A stretch of 64,000 bases of DNA, taken from assembly GCF_003402235.1 (NCBI RefSeq), contig NZ_QEWO01000009.1, forward strand, positions 41,371 to 105,370, written 5' to 3'. The notes under the pieces were generated by a model. That model had not been told where the DNA came from and ran no database searches. It saw nothing but the letters and a program-made list of their open reading frames with translations. Of this stretch, positions 1 to 8,297 are shown in pieces. Source of the stretch: Parahaliea mediterranea. GTDB lineage: Bacteria; Pseudomonadota; Gammaproteobacteria; Pseudomonadales; Halieaceae. Position 1 is the stretch's first letter; every line of letters starts with the position of its first letter. The position numbers and the translations under genes were made by a program.

Positions 1-128
1 GACAGGTCCGGAATGGCATCCACGGGGGTGTTTTTCAGTGCGAACAGGCCGCCGCCGACCAGTATCAGGGTAGCCAGCAATACGAAAAAGCGATTGCCGA
101 TCGACCAGCGAATAATGGATTCAATCAT
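1..128 (-). CDS. cusA: CusA-like heavy-metal RND efflux pump, N-terminal fragment (runs off the window)
   Basis: The minus strand from 128 reads MIESIIRWSIGNRFFVLL and continues through a hydrophobic segment to NTPVDAIPDL, the standard N-terminus of CusA/CzcA-type RND pumps: first transmembrane helix, then the conserved P-x-DAxPDL stretch. Only about 42 residues are inside the window. The start codon overlaps the end of the adaptor gene by 8 bases, so translation is probably coupled. In this family the inner-membrane trimer exports Cu(I)/Ag(I) through the CusB adaptor and an outer-membrane channel. Family membership is secure; copper specificity is inferred from the neighbours. Confidence 0.9.
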   Translation of the reverse strand, partial: MIESIIRWSIGNRFFVLLATLILVGGGLFALKNTPVDAIPDL

Positions 129-1692
129 GGTCGCTCTCCTTCTGATCGTGACCTTCATGGGTCATCCCTTTTTGCTTGTCCACTGAAGAGCCCGCTTCCC
201 TATCCTCTGGGGAATATGGCTCAGTGCTGCCTCGCGTTTGGTCCGGGATCCGCACCTGGGTTACCCGATAACCCTTGTCGGGATCCTGCGTGACCTGAAC
301 CTGCAGGCGCATGTCTTGCCGGAGCTCTTCCATATCGACCGACTCGGCGACAGCGAAATCCATGGTCATCGCCGGCCATTGCCAGGCATCAATCGGGGCA
401 TGGGCCAGGGTCACCATCCAGTGGTCGGGCATCAGGCTCTCTATGCGTGCCTGCACCCATACCGCCAGAGGCGCTTCGACCTCCCCGGCATGGGACATCC
501 GCTTGAAATCCGATGTCTTACTGGATTCCGAATCGATCAGGAACTGTGCGGAAGTGACGATATGCTCGCCTTCCTTGAGCCCCGACAGTATTTCCACCTG
601 TCGTTCTCCCACGCGTCCGACCTTCACGGCAATGGACTTGAACCTGCCTTCGCCCAGGGCCAGTACCACGCGCTCTTGGGTGCCGGTGCGAATCAGCGCC
701 TCCCGCGGGATCAACAGGGTTTTAGTCCCCGGCTGGGTTTGGATGTGCATTTCGGCAAACATGCCCGGCTTCAGAAACCTGTCGGCATTGTCGAAATGCA
801 CTCGAATCTGCACGGTGCGCGTCTCGTCGTTCAGCGAGGGATAAACGTAATCCACCTGTCCCAACCACTCCCGGCCAGGCAGATAATCAAGTCGCATGCG
901 TACCCTGTTTCCGGTTCTGACGAGGCTGGCCTGGCGTTCGAAGATTTCACCGATCACCCAAACATGCTCCAGTTGGCCTATGGTCATCAGACTCATGCCG
1001 GGTTTGACGAACATGCCCTCGCGCACGCCCAGGTTGTCCACGACACCGGATTGCGGCGCGGCAATGGTGATTGCCTGATTGACTTGTCGGGTTTGACGCA
1101 GCTGTTCGATTGCCCTCTGGGGAACCTGCAAGGCCGTCAGTCGGTCGACGGCGGCGCGAACCAGCTGAGGATTGTCACGCTTCAGTGCCAGCACCAACTC
1201 TTCCTGGGCATTCACCAGGGTTGGTGAATAAAGAGCGTACAGGGGTTCCCCCTTTTCAACCGGATCACCATCGGCCTTGACATGAAGTTTCTCGACCCAT
1301 CCCTCCACTCTGGGGTGGATGTGGACCAATCGGTCTTCATCGTACTGCACATACCCCACCGTTTTGACGTCCAGGGACAACCGACCTGATTCCACACTGG
1401 CAGTACGGACCCCGAGATTATTGACGACATCCGGCGAAATCTGCACGGTACCGGCTTCATCCTCGCTATCACCTTCCTCGTATACCGGGATCAGGTCCAT
1501 GCCCATGGGTGATTTGCCAGGCTTGTCGCGCCGGTAGTTTGGATCCATGGGCGCCACCCAGTAGAGCGGCTTGCGTTCGCCAACAACGGTTTGCGCACCA
1601 TCTTCTCTGGCAGCACTCAGCAGCCAGACGCCCGCAGCGCCGATCACAATGCCGATAACGGCCGCGATCAAGGGTTTCGAAAATACATTCAT
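121..1692 (-). CDS. cusB: CusB-type RND periplasmic adaptor with fused C-terminal CusF-like domain
   Basis: This 523-residue membrane-fusion protein has an N-terminal signal anchor (residues 7-28) and a heavy-metal-binding segment with YWVAPMDPNY and SPMGMDLIPVYE (about 44-72). Barrel-sandwich and beta-barrel adaptor regions follow. Near residues 411-485 a W-x-P-A-M-T-M-D-F stretch matches the copper-binding core of CusF, so the metallochaperone appears fused to the adaptor. The His/Asp-rich tail (HEGHDQKESDHD) could also bind metal. The start follows TAAGGAG with good spacing, 11 bases after the outer-membrane gene stops; the end overlaps cusA. Predicted role: periplasmic link and metal delivery in copper/silver efflux. 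Confidence 0.9.
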   Translation of the reverse strand: MNVFSKPLIAAVIGIVIGAAGVWLLSAAREDGAQTVVGERKPLYWVAPMDPNYRRDKPGKSPMGMDLIPVYEEGDSEDEAGTVQISPDVVNNLGVRTASVESGRLSLDVKTVGYVQYDEDRLVHIHPRVEGWVEKLHVKADGDPVEKGEPLYALYSPTLVNAQEELVLALKRDNPQLVRAAVDRLTALQVPQRAIEQLRQTRQVNQAITIAAPQSGVVDNLGVREGMFVKPGMSLMTIGQLEHVWVIGEIFERQASLVRTGNRVRMRLDYLPGREWLGQVDYVYPSLNDETRTVQIRVHFDNADRFLKPGMFAEMHIQTQPGTKTLLIPREALIRTGTQERVVLALGEGRFKSIAVKVGRVGERQVEILSGLKEGEHIVTSAQFLIDSESSKTSDFKRMSHAGEVEAPLAVWVQARIESLMPDHWMVTLAHAPIDAWQWPAMTMDFAVAESVDMEELRQDMRLQVQVTQDPDKGYRVTQVRIPDQTRGSTEPYSPEDREAGSSVDKQKGMTHEGHDQKESDHD

Positions 1693-1702
1693 GATGATCT
1701 CC

Positions 1703-3016
1703 TTATAAATCTTCTACCGATCGCAGGGCGTCAGCCGATGCTTGGGTAAGCAGGTAATTGATCCGGGCAGTCGCCTTTTGCCGTTCCACTGCAATGGCCA
1801 GGGCATCGATTTGGGCGTTCAATTCGGCAATGCGGGCACGCACCGCTTCCGCAAAGTCGCCGTCGTCGTTGTTGTAGGCGGCCAGCGAGGCTTCAGCCTG
1901 TTCGGCCATTTGTGGCAGCAGCTGGTCGACATAGAGGGCATGACGTTCATCGAGGCGGGCCAGGTCGACCGCCGCCGTCTCCAGTTCTGACACCAGCCGG
2001 CGGCTCAACAGTAATTTCTCGGTCTTGATCGCCTCGGTGCGGCTCACCGCGGCGCTCAGGGCCTTGTCCTGCCGGTTGGATGTGAAAATTGGCAAATCGA
2101 AGGTTATTCCGAGGGAGAACAGGTCAGCCCTGTCCCGGCCCAGCGGGTCCTGATCGCGATAGCCGTATTGGGCGTTGATCCCCCACTCTGGCTTGTATTT
2201 CTGGCGCGCCAGGTCGATATCGGTTGCCGTGGCGTCAATCCGCAAGTCCATCGCCAGCAAGGCGGGATGACTCATGATCCGTTCATAACGTTCCTGTTCG
2301 GAAGCCTGAGCCGACACTGACGCAGTGGGCGAGAGAGTTGGCAGCGTCGGTGCCAGGCCGATGTTGGCTCGCGAGCCAACCCATTCGGCCAGGCGCTTCT
2401 GGGCAGCTTCCTGTTGCTGCCTGAGTGCCGTCAAACGATCCTCGAGGCGGGTCAATTCCAGTTGCGCGCGGATCACATCCTGCTGACGTGTTCGACCTAC
2501 CGCTGTCGCATAGCTCGCCTGCGCGGCATCCACCAGATGCTCGAACAAAGATCGGTCTTGTTCAATGATCCGAATGCTCTCCTGGGCCTTGAATGCCTCC
2601 AGCCACAACTGCGTCACCGTCGCCGCCACCTTGGCCCGGCGATCCTGCCGCAACAATGGATGGCGCAGCGCGAGCTGCTGTTTCTGTTGCTTCGCCAGCG
2701 CGAGCGTGTCACCCCGGGGAAACATCTGGCTGATCCCCACGGATAGCTGGGTCATGGCCTCCTGATCGATGTCAAAGGTATCCACGGGAAAGTTACCGGC
2801 CGTCAGGCTCATCCTTGGGTCCGGCAGGGTGGCCGCAGCCGTGGCTTCGTCACTCAAGGCAGCTTGGGTATGGCGGCTGCCAGCCAGCCAGGGATCGGCC
2901 GTAATGGCGATGTCGACTGCCTTGTTCAGCGTCAATCCCTCCTCTACTGCCTGTGCATTGACGAGGACACTGCCGGCACCGAACAGCAGGATTAGCAGGT
3001 GTATGAATACTTTCAT
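1703..3016 (-). CDS. cusC: TolC-family outer-membrane efflux protein (CusC-like)
   Basis: A 437-residue protein with a signal peptide (MKVFIHLLILLFGAGSVLVNAQA) and two halves rich in long amphipathic helices, as in TolC/CusC outer-membrane factors. It would form the exit duct of the tripartite efflux pump. Its ATG overlaps the stop of the upstream DUF411 gene (ATGA), and cusB follows after 10 bases, so it is the middle of one leftward operon. No lipoprotein cysteine is seen, unlike E. coli CusC. Family call is secure; the gene symbol rests on context. Confidence 0.88.
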   Translation of the reverse strand: MKVFIHLLILLFGAGSVLVNAQAVEEGLTLNKAVDIAITADPWLAGSRHTQAALSDEATAAATLPDPRMSLTAGNFPVDTFDIDQEAMTQLSVGISQMFPRGDTLALAKQQKQQLALRHPLLRQDRRAKVAATVTQLWLEAFKAQESIRIIEQDRSLFEHLVDAAQASYATAVGRTRQQDVIRAQLELTRLEDRLTALRQQQEAAQKRLAEWVGSRANIGLAPTLPTLSPTASVSAQASEQERYERIMSHPALLAMDLRIDATATDIDLARQKYKPEWGINAQYGYRDQDPLGRDRADLFSLGITFDLPIFTSNRQDKALSAAVSRTEAIKTEKLLLSRRLVSELETAAVDLARLDERHALYVDQLLPQMAEQAEASLAAYNNDDGDFAEAVRARIAELNAQIDALAIAVERQKATARINYLLTQASADALRSVEDL

Positions 3017-3546
3017 GGTTGTGCTTCCCGCTGATATTGCTGAGCCGCGTTTTCCACGCTGGCAAACACTTCACTGCTACCGTCCTTTTTCAGCAGCAGC
3101 ACTTGATAGGGCGTAAATCTGTCCCCGACTTCCATACCAGGACTGCCCAGCGGCATGCCGGGCACCGCAAGTCCGATGGCGTTGTGCGGCGGATTCGCCA
3201 GGAACTCCCGGATATAGCGCGCCGGAACATGCCCCTCGAACACGTACCCCTGAGACGACACGGCGGTATGGCAGGACTGGTGACGGGGCTCGATCTGGTA
3301 TCCCTCTTTGATGGCATTGAGATCCGATGGGTGTCTCGCGGTCGTGTCGAACCCTGCTTTTTCAAGGCGAGACATCCACTTCTTGCAACAATCGCAGGTG
3401 GGTTGCTTGTAGACGGTGAATTTTTCCACCCCGTATGAATCGGACCCGCTGGGTGTTGACCTGCCTTGCGACTCACCACCACAGGCAGCCAGCAGGGGGA
3501 GCATGATCAACCCTAACGTTAGGCCTTTTAATTGCGATAACTTCAT
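3013..3546 (-). CDS. DUF411 metal-binding lipoprotein
   Basis: The protein has 177 residues. I start it at the ATG at 3546, preceded by GGAGGCAAAT, rather than at the longer open frame, because MKLSQLKGLTLGLIMLPLLAAC is a textbook lipoprotein signal ending in LAAC. The DUF411 domain shows the YKQPTCDCCKKW motif, a later conserved Cys-His (SCHTA) and the VPGMPLGSPGME segment. DUF411 proteins are regularly found in copper/silver loci and are thought to bind metal through the CDCC site. It overlaps the outer-membrane gene by ATGA. Its exact role is unknown. Confidence 0.87.
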   Translation of the reverse strand: MKLSQLKGLTLGLIMLPLLAACGGESQGRSTPSGSDSYGVEKFTVYKQPTCDCCKKWMSRLEKAGFDTTARHPSDLNAIKEGYQIEPRHQSCHTAVSSQGYVFEGHVPARYIREFLANPPHNAIGLAVPGMPLGSPGMEVGDRFTPYQVLLLKKDGSSEVFASVENAAQQYQREAQP

Positions 3547-3669
3547 ATTTGCCTCCGGCGATAAATCGCCAATCAATTTCAGCTTCCGGCAACACGGTTG
3601 TGTGTATGCCCCTGCCCTACTGGACTGGGCACCTTGCCTGGGGTTTCTGGACAAATTGCGCCTGTGAAA

Positions 3670-4050
3670 TCAGGCGATGGGAGGCCTTAGGAAAAGAAAA
3701 ACCGGCGCCGGCGGCAAGACAATGGGATGGGAAGCGATGCCAGTAGAGCGATTGTCCGATGCCATTGGTGCAGCCATGGTTGATGCCAGCAACTGCATCG
3801 GCAAGGCACATCCTCCTGTCAGCGAACACTCCTCCCCCGGTCGATCAACGTTGCAAAAATCCGCTTCAACATCCTGTTCATGGACAGGATGTACCGAAGT
3901 GTTCCCACCCTGGTGACAGGGAGTATTTTGCTGCGATGCTAATGCTCCTGCCCCCACGCCACTGAGACCGCAGGTTAGCGCAACCGCTTCCGCAGTCTGT
4001 GTCAGCAACACCACTACCAACAGCGTGACAATACCTGTGTAGAAGTTCAC
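3670..4050 (-). CDS. Small exported CopL-like cysteine/histidine protein
   Basis: This 126-residue protein starts with GTG at 4050 and has a hydrophobic leader (MNFYTGIVTLLVVVLLTQTAEA). Cysteines and histidines are scattered through it (CGL, CHQGG, VHPVHEQD, FCNVD, EECSLTGGCAL), and the C-terminus reads LRPPIA. That layout and the R-P-P-I ending resemble CopL, a small protein encoded upstream of copAB in Xanthomonas copper operons, though similarity outside the cysteines is weak. It is the first gene of the leftward metal operon, 123 bases before the DUF411 gene. CopL is linked to copper-dependent expression; whether this protein does the same is not known. Confidence 0.55.
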   Translation of the reverse strand: MNFYTGIVTLLVVVLLTQTAEAVALTCGLSGVGAGALASQQNTPCHQGGNTSVHPVHEQDVEADFCNVDRPGEECSLTGGCALPMQLLASTMAAPMASDNRSTGIASHPIVLPPAPVFLFLRPPIA

Positions 4051-4176
4051 TCAGTTCCACCCATTTTTGCACCGCCCTTTTTAATGTCCCCCGTGACCCC
4101 TGACAAAGCCCATCCACCAAGGCATTTAGGATGAACACGTCGATGGATATGGTAAGTAATTGTCACCAACAGGGAG

Positions 4177-4214
4177 ATTACCCCAGGATTACATCTTTGT
4201 AATCCTGGGGTAAT
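4177..4214. promoter_or_regulatory. Perfect 17-bp inverted repeat containing a CopR-box-like core
   Basis: ATTACCCCAGGATTACA, a 4-base loop TCTT, then the exact complement TGTAATCCTGGGGTAAT. The centre reads TTACA-N5-GTAATC on both strands. This matches the CopR-type box seen again upstream of copR (TGACA-N5-GTAATC at 30769) with one change. It lies 127 bases upstream of the leftward metal operon. It could be a CopR operator, a terminator for a leftward or rightward transcript, or both; there is no T-run on either side. Confidence 0.5.
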
Positions 4215-4226
4215 GCTGGGGTAATG
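4205..4226. repeat. Two tandem copies of CTGGGGTAATG
   Basis: An exact 11-bp tandem duplication. The first copy forms part of the right arm of the 17-bp palindrome and the second follows directly. A repeated half-site beside a palindrome would suit cooperative regulator binding, but slippage duplication is equally possible. Confidence 0.6.
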
Positions 4227-4348
4227 CTGCCGACAGGGGACAAGCTCTACTATCAACATTAAACGGGTCTCCAATTTTTCTGACGAGGCATGCATGAGAA
4301 TTGCAACAGAAACCCCACCCATAAAATTTCAGAGACCTCAGCATACAC

Positions 4349-4379
4349 TTGACCTGTGCGCTGGACACAGGTTCATCAT
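4349..4379 (+). promoter_or_regulatory. MerR-type operator/promoter
   Basis: TTGACC (-35) leads into a perfect dyad, ACCTGTG-N7-CACAGGT (4352-4372). CATCAT lies 19 bases beyond the -35 and could be a weak -10. A dyad inside an over-long 19-base spacer is the hallmark of promoters controlled by MerR-family metal regulators (compare PbrR, CadR). It is 120 bases upstream of the merR-type gene, so it may drive that gene and the methyltransferase/ATPase genes behind it. The dyad is symmetric, so action on the leftward operon cannot be excluded. Confidence 0.55.
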
Positions 4380-4498
4380 TATCCACAGTACTGTACCAAA
4401 ACTCATGTTTAAGACCTGGCAGTTTGACACAGATCAAGGCGACGTTTTAAGCGCGGGTCTAACATTGCAGGTAACACTGAGCGAAGAGAACTTGCCAA

Positions 4499-4918
4499 AT
4501 GCACGTCAATCAACTGGCCAGGGATATAGGGGTGACCGGGGACACCGTGCGCTATTACACCCGTATTGGATTCCTGAACCCGGTAAAGAATCCTGTCAAC
4601 GGCTACAAGGAATACAGTCCAAAAGACAGGCGACTTCTTCGGTTTATCCTGAGCGCCAGACAACTGGGGTTTTCGGTAAATGATATTGGCCAGATCCTCC
4701 ATACCGCCGACCAGGGTATTTCCCCTTGTCCTCTGGCCAGACGGCTTATTCAGCAGCGACTGGAGGAGAACGGAAAAAGCTTTCGAGACAGTGCACAGTT
4801 ACGGCAGCGCATGCTCAGCGCCGTCGCAACATGGAATCAGAAGCCTGACCGAGCTCCTACGGGAGACATGGTCTGTCATCTGATCGAAGAATTCAGTGAT
4901 GGCGAACATACCAGTTGA
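4499..4918 (+). CDS. MerR-family metal-responsive regulator
   Basis: The 139-residue product has an N-terminal winged helix-turn-helix (MHVNQLARDIGVTGDTVRYYTRIGFL) typical of MerR proteins, a dimerisation helix, and a C-terminal metal-site region with GISPCPLARR (Cys near residue 77) and MVCHLIEE (Cys near 125). The spacing is nearer to ZntR/CadR/PbrR-type regulators than to CueR, whose CxGxxxxxDCP site is absent. It probably senses Cu, Pb, Cd or Zn and twists the 19-bp-spacer promoter upstream. It is followed by the methyltransferase and copper-ATPase genes on the same strand. Specificity is uncertain. Confidence 0.85.
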   Translation: MHVNQLARDIGVTGDTVRYYTRIGFLNPVKNPVNGYKEYSPKDRRLLRFILSARQLGFSVNDIGQILHTADQGISPCPLARRLIQQRLEENGKSFRDSAQLRQRMLSAVATWNQKPDRAPTGDMVCHLIEEFSDGEHTS

Positions 4919-5007
4919 AGAAACGTTCAGACCTGAAAATCATTAAAGGTCGGGGTGGTGGCACAAAAATTAGTTGATTCTGGTGTCGCGGAAAGAGGAA
5001 TAAACGA

Positions 5008-5628
5008 ATGCATGTAGGTGCTTGGGGTTTGGCGGTTATCGTCACCGTCGTTGTCTCGTGGTTGATGTACCGCTATCTGGCGCCGGACAGCTGGAAAGAG
5101 TGGACGCGCGCGGGCGTACTTCAGGCTTTCATTATTGCCTTTTACGCCGAGATGTACGGCTTTCCCCTGACCATCTACTTTCTCGCGCGGTTTTTCGGCC
5201 TCGACCTGGCCTGGGGCGAAGGCGGCAACCTGTGGGCGCAACTGTTTGGCACACCTACCGCTCACATCGTTGCGATGCTGATCGGCTATAGCCTGGTGTT
5301 CTTCGGCGCAACCCTGGTCGCTGACGGCTGGCGCCGCATTCACCTGGCGCGACGCAGTACGATACTGATGACCGATGGCATCTATGCGCGCGTTCGTCAT
5401 CCACAATACACGGGTCTGTTTCTCATCGTCTTCGGCGAAGGGGTTGTGCACTGGCCAACCATTCTCTCTGTGATTGCGTTTCCAGTGATTTTGCTGGCCT
5501 ACACGCTACTGGCTCGCAAGGAGGAGCGTCAGATGCTGGAACAGTTCGGCGACGAATACCGCCACTATCAACAGCGGGTTCCGATGTTCTTCCCCAATAT
5601 CAATGATCTACTGCGACAGGAGTCTTGA
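5008..5628 (+). CDS. Membrane methyltransferase, isoprenylcysteine carboxyl methyltransferase (ICMT/PEMT) family
   Basis: The 206-residue protein has about five hydrophobic segments, with the ICMT-like C-terminal signature RVRHPQYTGLF, a GEG-x-HW step and the closing helix ARKEERQMLEQFGDEYRHYQQRV. Such proteins use S-adenosylmethionine to methylate small or lipid-linked substrates at the inner membrane. They recur beside copper ATPases, but the substrate there is unknown. The next small gene starts at the base after its stop, so the genes are co-transcribed. Confidence 0.8.
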   Translation: MHVGAWGLAVIVTVVVSWLMYRYLAPDSWKEWTRAGVLQAFIIAFYAEMYGFPLTIYFLARFFGLDLAWGEGGNLWAQLFGTPTAHIVAMLIGYSLVFFGATLVADGWRRIHLARRSTILMTDGIYARVRHPQYTGLFLIVFGEGVVHWPTILSVIAFPVILLAYTLLARKEERQMLEQFGDEYRHYQQRVPMFFPNINDLLRQES

Positions 5629-5754
5629 ATGAACCTAGAAATCACGACCATCATCAGCGGTATTGTCCTGTTGCTTGTTTTCGCCCTTGTGGGTTGGAAC
5701 CTGCGACGCAAGCGATCGAATTCTGAAAAGTCAGGAAGCAAAAATGAGCACTGA
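5629..5754 (+). CDS. 42-codon open frame: single-span membrane peptide
   Basis: ATG at 5629 directly abuts the methyltransferase stop. The frame encodes 41 residues with an uninterrupted hydrophobic helix (ISGIVLLLVFALVGW, about residues 9-23) followed by a basic RRKR stop-transfer and a polar tail. It overlaps the copper-ATPase start by 11 bases. The tight packing and clear membrane topology suggest a real small protein, perhaps an accessory of the ATPase. No family is recognised. Confidence 0.5.
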   Translation: MNLEITTIISGIVLLLVFALVGWNLRRKRSNSEKSGSKNEH

Positions 5755-8263
5755 AGCAAAGCAGACAACAGCACTGGCACGGCTGACTGTGCCGGGCATG
5801 GGATCAGACCATTGCGCCGGCATTGTAAAAACCTCGCTGAAGCGTCTGGACGGTGTGGATGAAATTACCACCAACATTGCCGCTCATCGCGTGGAGGCCC
5901 ACTACGATCCCAGCAAGCTCGAACTGAGCGATATCCGCACAGCCGTGGAAAAGGTAGGCTACGATGTCGCCTCGGCCAGTAGCTCCGGAGCTGGCAAAGG
6001 CGTCCAGCTAATTGTCCCGGGCATGGGCTCGGATCACTGCGCCGGTATTGTGCGCGAGTCTCTCCAGCGGCTCGACGGCATCACGCACATCAGCACCAGT
6101 ATCGCTAGTCACAAGGTTCACGTTAAGGTGACCGATGGCGGCCCCAGTGCTGACCAGCTCAGACAAGCGGTGGAAAAAGCCGGTTACGACGTTGCCCAGG
6201 TCTCTTCCGAGGCTGAGGATGACGATGCGGGTAAGGATGCCGATATCGAAGACGCCTACTTGCGCCAGGCGCTCAAACGCTTGTGGATTGCCGGCCTCCC
6301 CACCACCCTGATCATGCTGTTGATGATCCCCCATATGTTCTGGCAGCCGATTCCCGGCTATCTGGCCATTATCGCGGTGCTCGCGTTTCCGGTGGTTTTT
6401 CTTTACGGCGGCGCCGCCACCCACAAGTCTACCTGGCGCTCACTCACCAACCGCACCTTCAACATGGATGTGCTGATCTCCATGGGCAGCGCACCGCCCT
6501 ACCTGATCGGCCTGGCGGGGTTTTTCGTCACCATGACCTCGTTTATCGAAATGGCCGCCACCATCATGACCTTCCACCTGCTTGGGCGCTACCTTGAGGC
6601 CAAAGCCAAAGGCAGAGCGTCCCAGGCGATCCGCAAGCTGTTGACCCTGGGCGCCAAAACGGCGCGGGTGGAACGCGACGGGCAGGAACAGGAAGTTCCG
6701 GTGAAAGAGCTCCAGCCGGGCGACATCATGGTCATCCGCCCCGGTGACAAGGTGCCAACCGACGGCGAAGTGGTAGAGGGTGAGAGCCACCTGGATGAGT
6801 CCATTGCCACCGGTGAATCGGTACCGGTCTATAAAGCGCCGGGCGATACTGTTATTGGCGCAACCATCAATAAAGAAGGGCGACTGCGGGTAAAAGCCAC
6901 CAAGGTGGGAGGCGATACCTTTTTGTCCCAGGTCATCAAACTGGTGGAACAGGCACAAGGATCGCGGGTGCCCATTCAGGAATTTGCCGATCGCATGACC
7001 GGGCGTTTCGTGCCTGTCGTCATCCTGATTGCCCTGGCGAGTTTTGTTATCTGGTTTGTCGCCGCCGACTCTCTGCGCCCGATACTGGTCTGGGGCGCAG
7101 GATTTCTGCCCTGGGTTGACCCGACAGCGAGCACCCCGGTGCTGGCGATTCTCGCCGCCATTGCGGTACTGGTTATCGCCTGCCCCTGCGCTCTCGGTCT
7201 GGCAACGCCGACCGCGTTGATGGTGGGCTCGGGTATCGGCGCCGAGCGCGGCATTCTGATTCGCTCCGGCGAGGCCATTCAGACCTTCAAGGACGTCAAG
7301 GTAATGGTGTTGGACAAAACCGGCACCATCACACGGGGCGAACCCAAACTGACCGAAGTGGCCATGGCCGAAGGCGTGACCGAGCAACAATTATTGCAGT
7401 GGGCCGCCACGGTGGAAAATGCCTCCGAACACCCCATTGCCCGGGCTATTGTGGAAGGCGCCGGCGAGCGCAGCGTGAAGCCGGGCGAGGTGACGGAATT
7501 CCGGTCCACCGGCGCGCGCGGTGTTTCCGGCAAGGTCGACGGTGCCCTGGTGCTGATCGGCAACCGCAAGTTATTGGCCGAAGAATCGGTAAGCGGTCTG
7601 GAAGCGCTGGATCAGGATCTTGATGACCTGGAGGGTCGCGGGCGCACCGCCGTGCTGGTGGCGGTTGACGGCAAAGCCTGCGGCATCGTCGCGGTGGCGG
7701 ACACTATCAAGGCAGAATCGGTAGCCGCGATTCGCGGTATGCACGAACTGGGTTTGCATGTGGTGATGATCACCGGCGACAACGAACGCGCGGCCCGCGC
7801 TGTTGCCAACGAAGTGGGCATCGACGAAGTACAGGCCGGCGTGCTCCCGGAAGGCAAGGTGGGTGCCATTCGTGAACTGCAGAAAAAGCACGGCAACCAC
7901 GTCGCCATGGTGGGCGATGGCATCAATGATGCCCCGGCGCTGAAACAAGCTAATGTGGGCATTGCCATCGGCGCCGGTGCCGATGTCGCCATCGAGGCGG
8001 CGGATGTCACTCTGGTGCGCGGCGAACTGACCGGTGTGGTGGAAGCCATGCATCTATCGCGTGCCACGTTTGGAAAAATCGTGCAAAACCTGATCTGGGC
8101 CAGTGCCTACAATGTGGCCGCCATCCCCATCGCCGCGATCGGTTTGCTGCACCCCATGATCGGGGTTATTGCCATGACCGTGAGTTCGCTCTCGGTGATT
8201 GGCAACTCTCTCTTGCTCAAGCGGGTGAACTTGAACGTGAACAACCAACCTGAAACCGAGTAG
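5744..8263 (+). CDS. copA: P1B-type copper-translocating ATPase with two atypical HMA domains
   Basis: I chose the ATG at 5744 (MSTEAKQTTAL, behind AGGAAG) over the longer open frame, giving 839 residues. Two tandem HMA-like domains (about 10-75 and 88-152) both carry GMGSDHC where GMxCxxC is usual, so each lacks the first metal-binding cysteine. The rest is canonical: CPC in helix 6 (VIACPCALGLATP), DKTGT phosphorylation site, the SEHP nucleotide-binding motif, GDGINDAP hinge, and N-x5-P plus M-x2-SS in the last helices, which mark P1B-1 Cu(I) exporters. Predicted role: ATP-driven export of Cu(I) from the cytoplasm. Confidence 0.93.
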   Translation: MSTEAKQTTALARLTVPGMGSDHCAGIVKTSLKRLDGVDEITTNIAAHRVEAHYDPSKLELSDIRTAVEKVGYDVASASSSGAGKGVQLIVPGMGSDHCAGIVRESLQRLDGITHISTSIASHKVHVKVTDGGPSADQLRQAVEKAGYDVAQVSSEAEDDDAGKDADIEDAYLRQALKRLWIAGLPTTLIMLLMIPHMFWQPIPGYLAIIAVLAFPVVFLYGGAATHKSTWRSLTNRTFNMDVLISMGSAPPYLIGLAGFFVTMTSFIEMAATIMTFHLLGRYLEAKAKGRASQAIRKLLTLGAKTARVERDGQEQEVPVKELQPGDIMVIRPGDKVPTDGEVVEGESHLDESIATGESVPVYKAPGDTVIGATINKEGRLRVKATKVGGDTFLSQVIKLVEQAQGSRVPIQEFADRMTGRFVPVVILIALASFVIWFVAADSLRPILVWGAGFLPWVDPTASTPVLAILAAIAVLVIACPCALGLATPTALMVGSGIGAERGILIRSGEAIQTFKDVKVMVLDKTGTITRGEPKLTEVAMAEGVTEQQLLQWAATVENASEHPIARAIVEGAGERSVKPGEVTEFRSTGARGVSGKVDGALVLIGNRKLLAEESVSGLEALDQDLDDLEGRGRTAVLVAVDGKACGIVAVADTIKAESVAAIRGMHELGLHVVMITGDNERAARAVANEVGIDEVQAGVLPEGKVGAIRELQKKHGNHVAMVGDGINDAPALKQANVGIAIGAGADVAIEAADVTLVRGELTGVVEAMHLSRATFGKIVQNLIWASAYNVAAIPIAAIGLLHPMIGVIAMTVSSLSVIGNSLLLKRVNLNVNNQPETE

Positions 8264-8297
8264 ATAACGAATTACAGAGCCCACAGGAGACACCATC

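Noticed and set aside
238..1227. A 329-codon plus-strand frame opposite cusB
   Set aside because: Shadow of the adaptor gene, His/Arg/Gly-rich, no start signal.
6440..7390. A 316-codon minus-strand frame inside the copper ATPase gene
   Set aside because: Antisense to conserved ATPase motifs; composition is that of a shadow frame.
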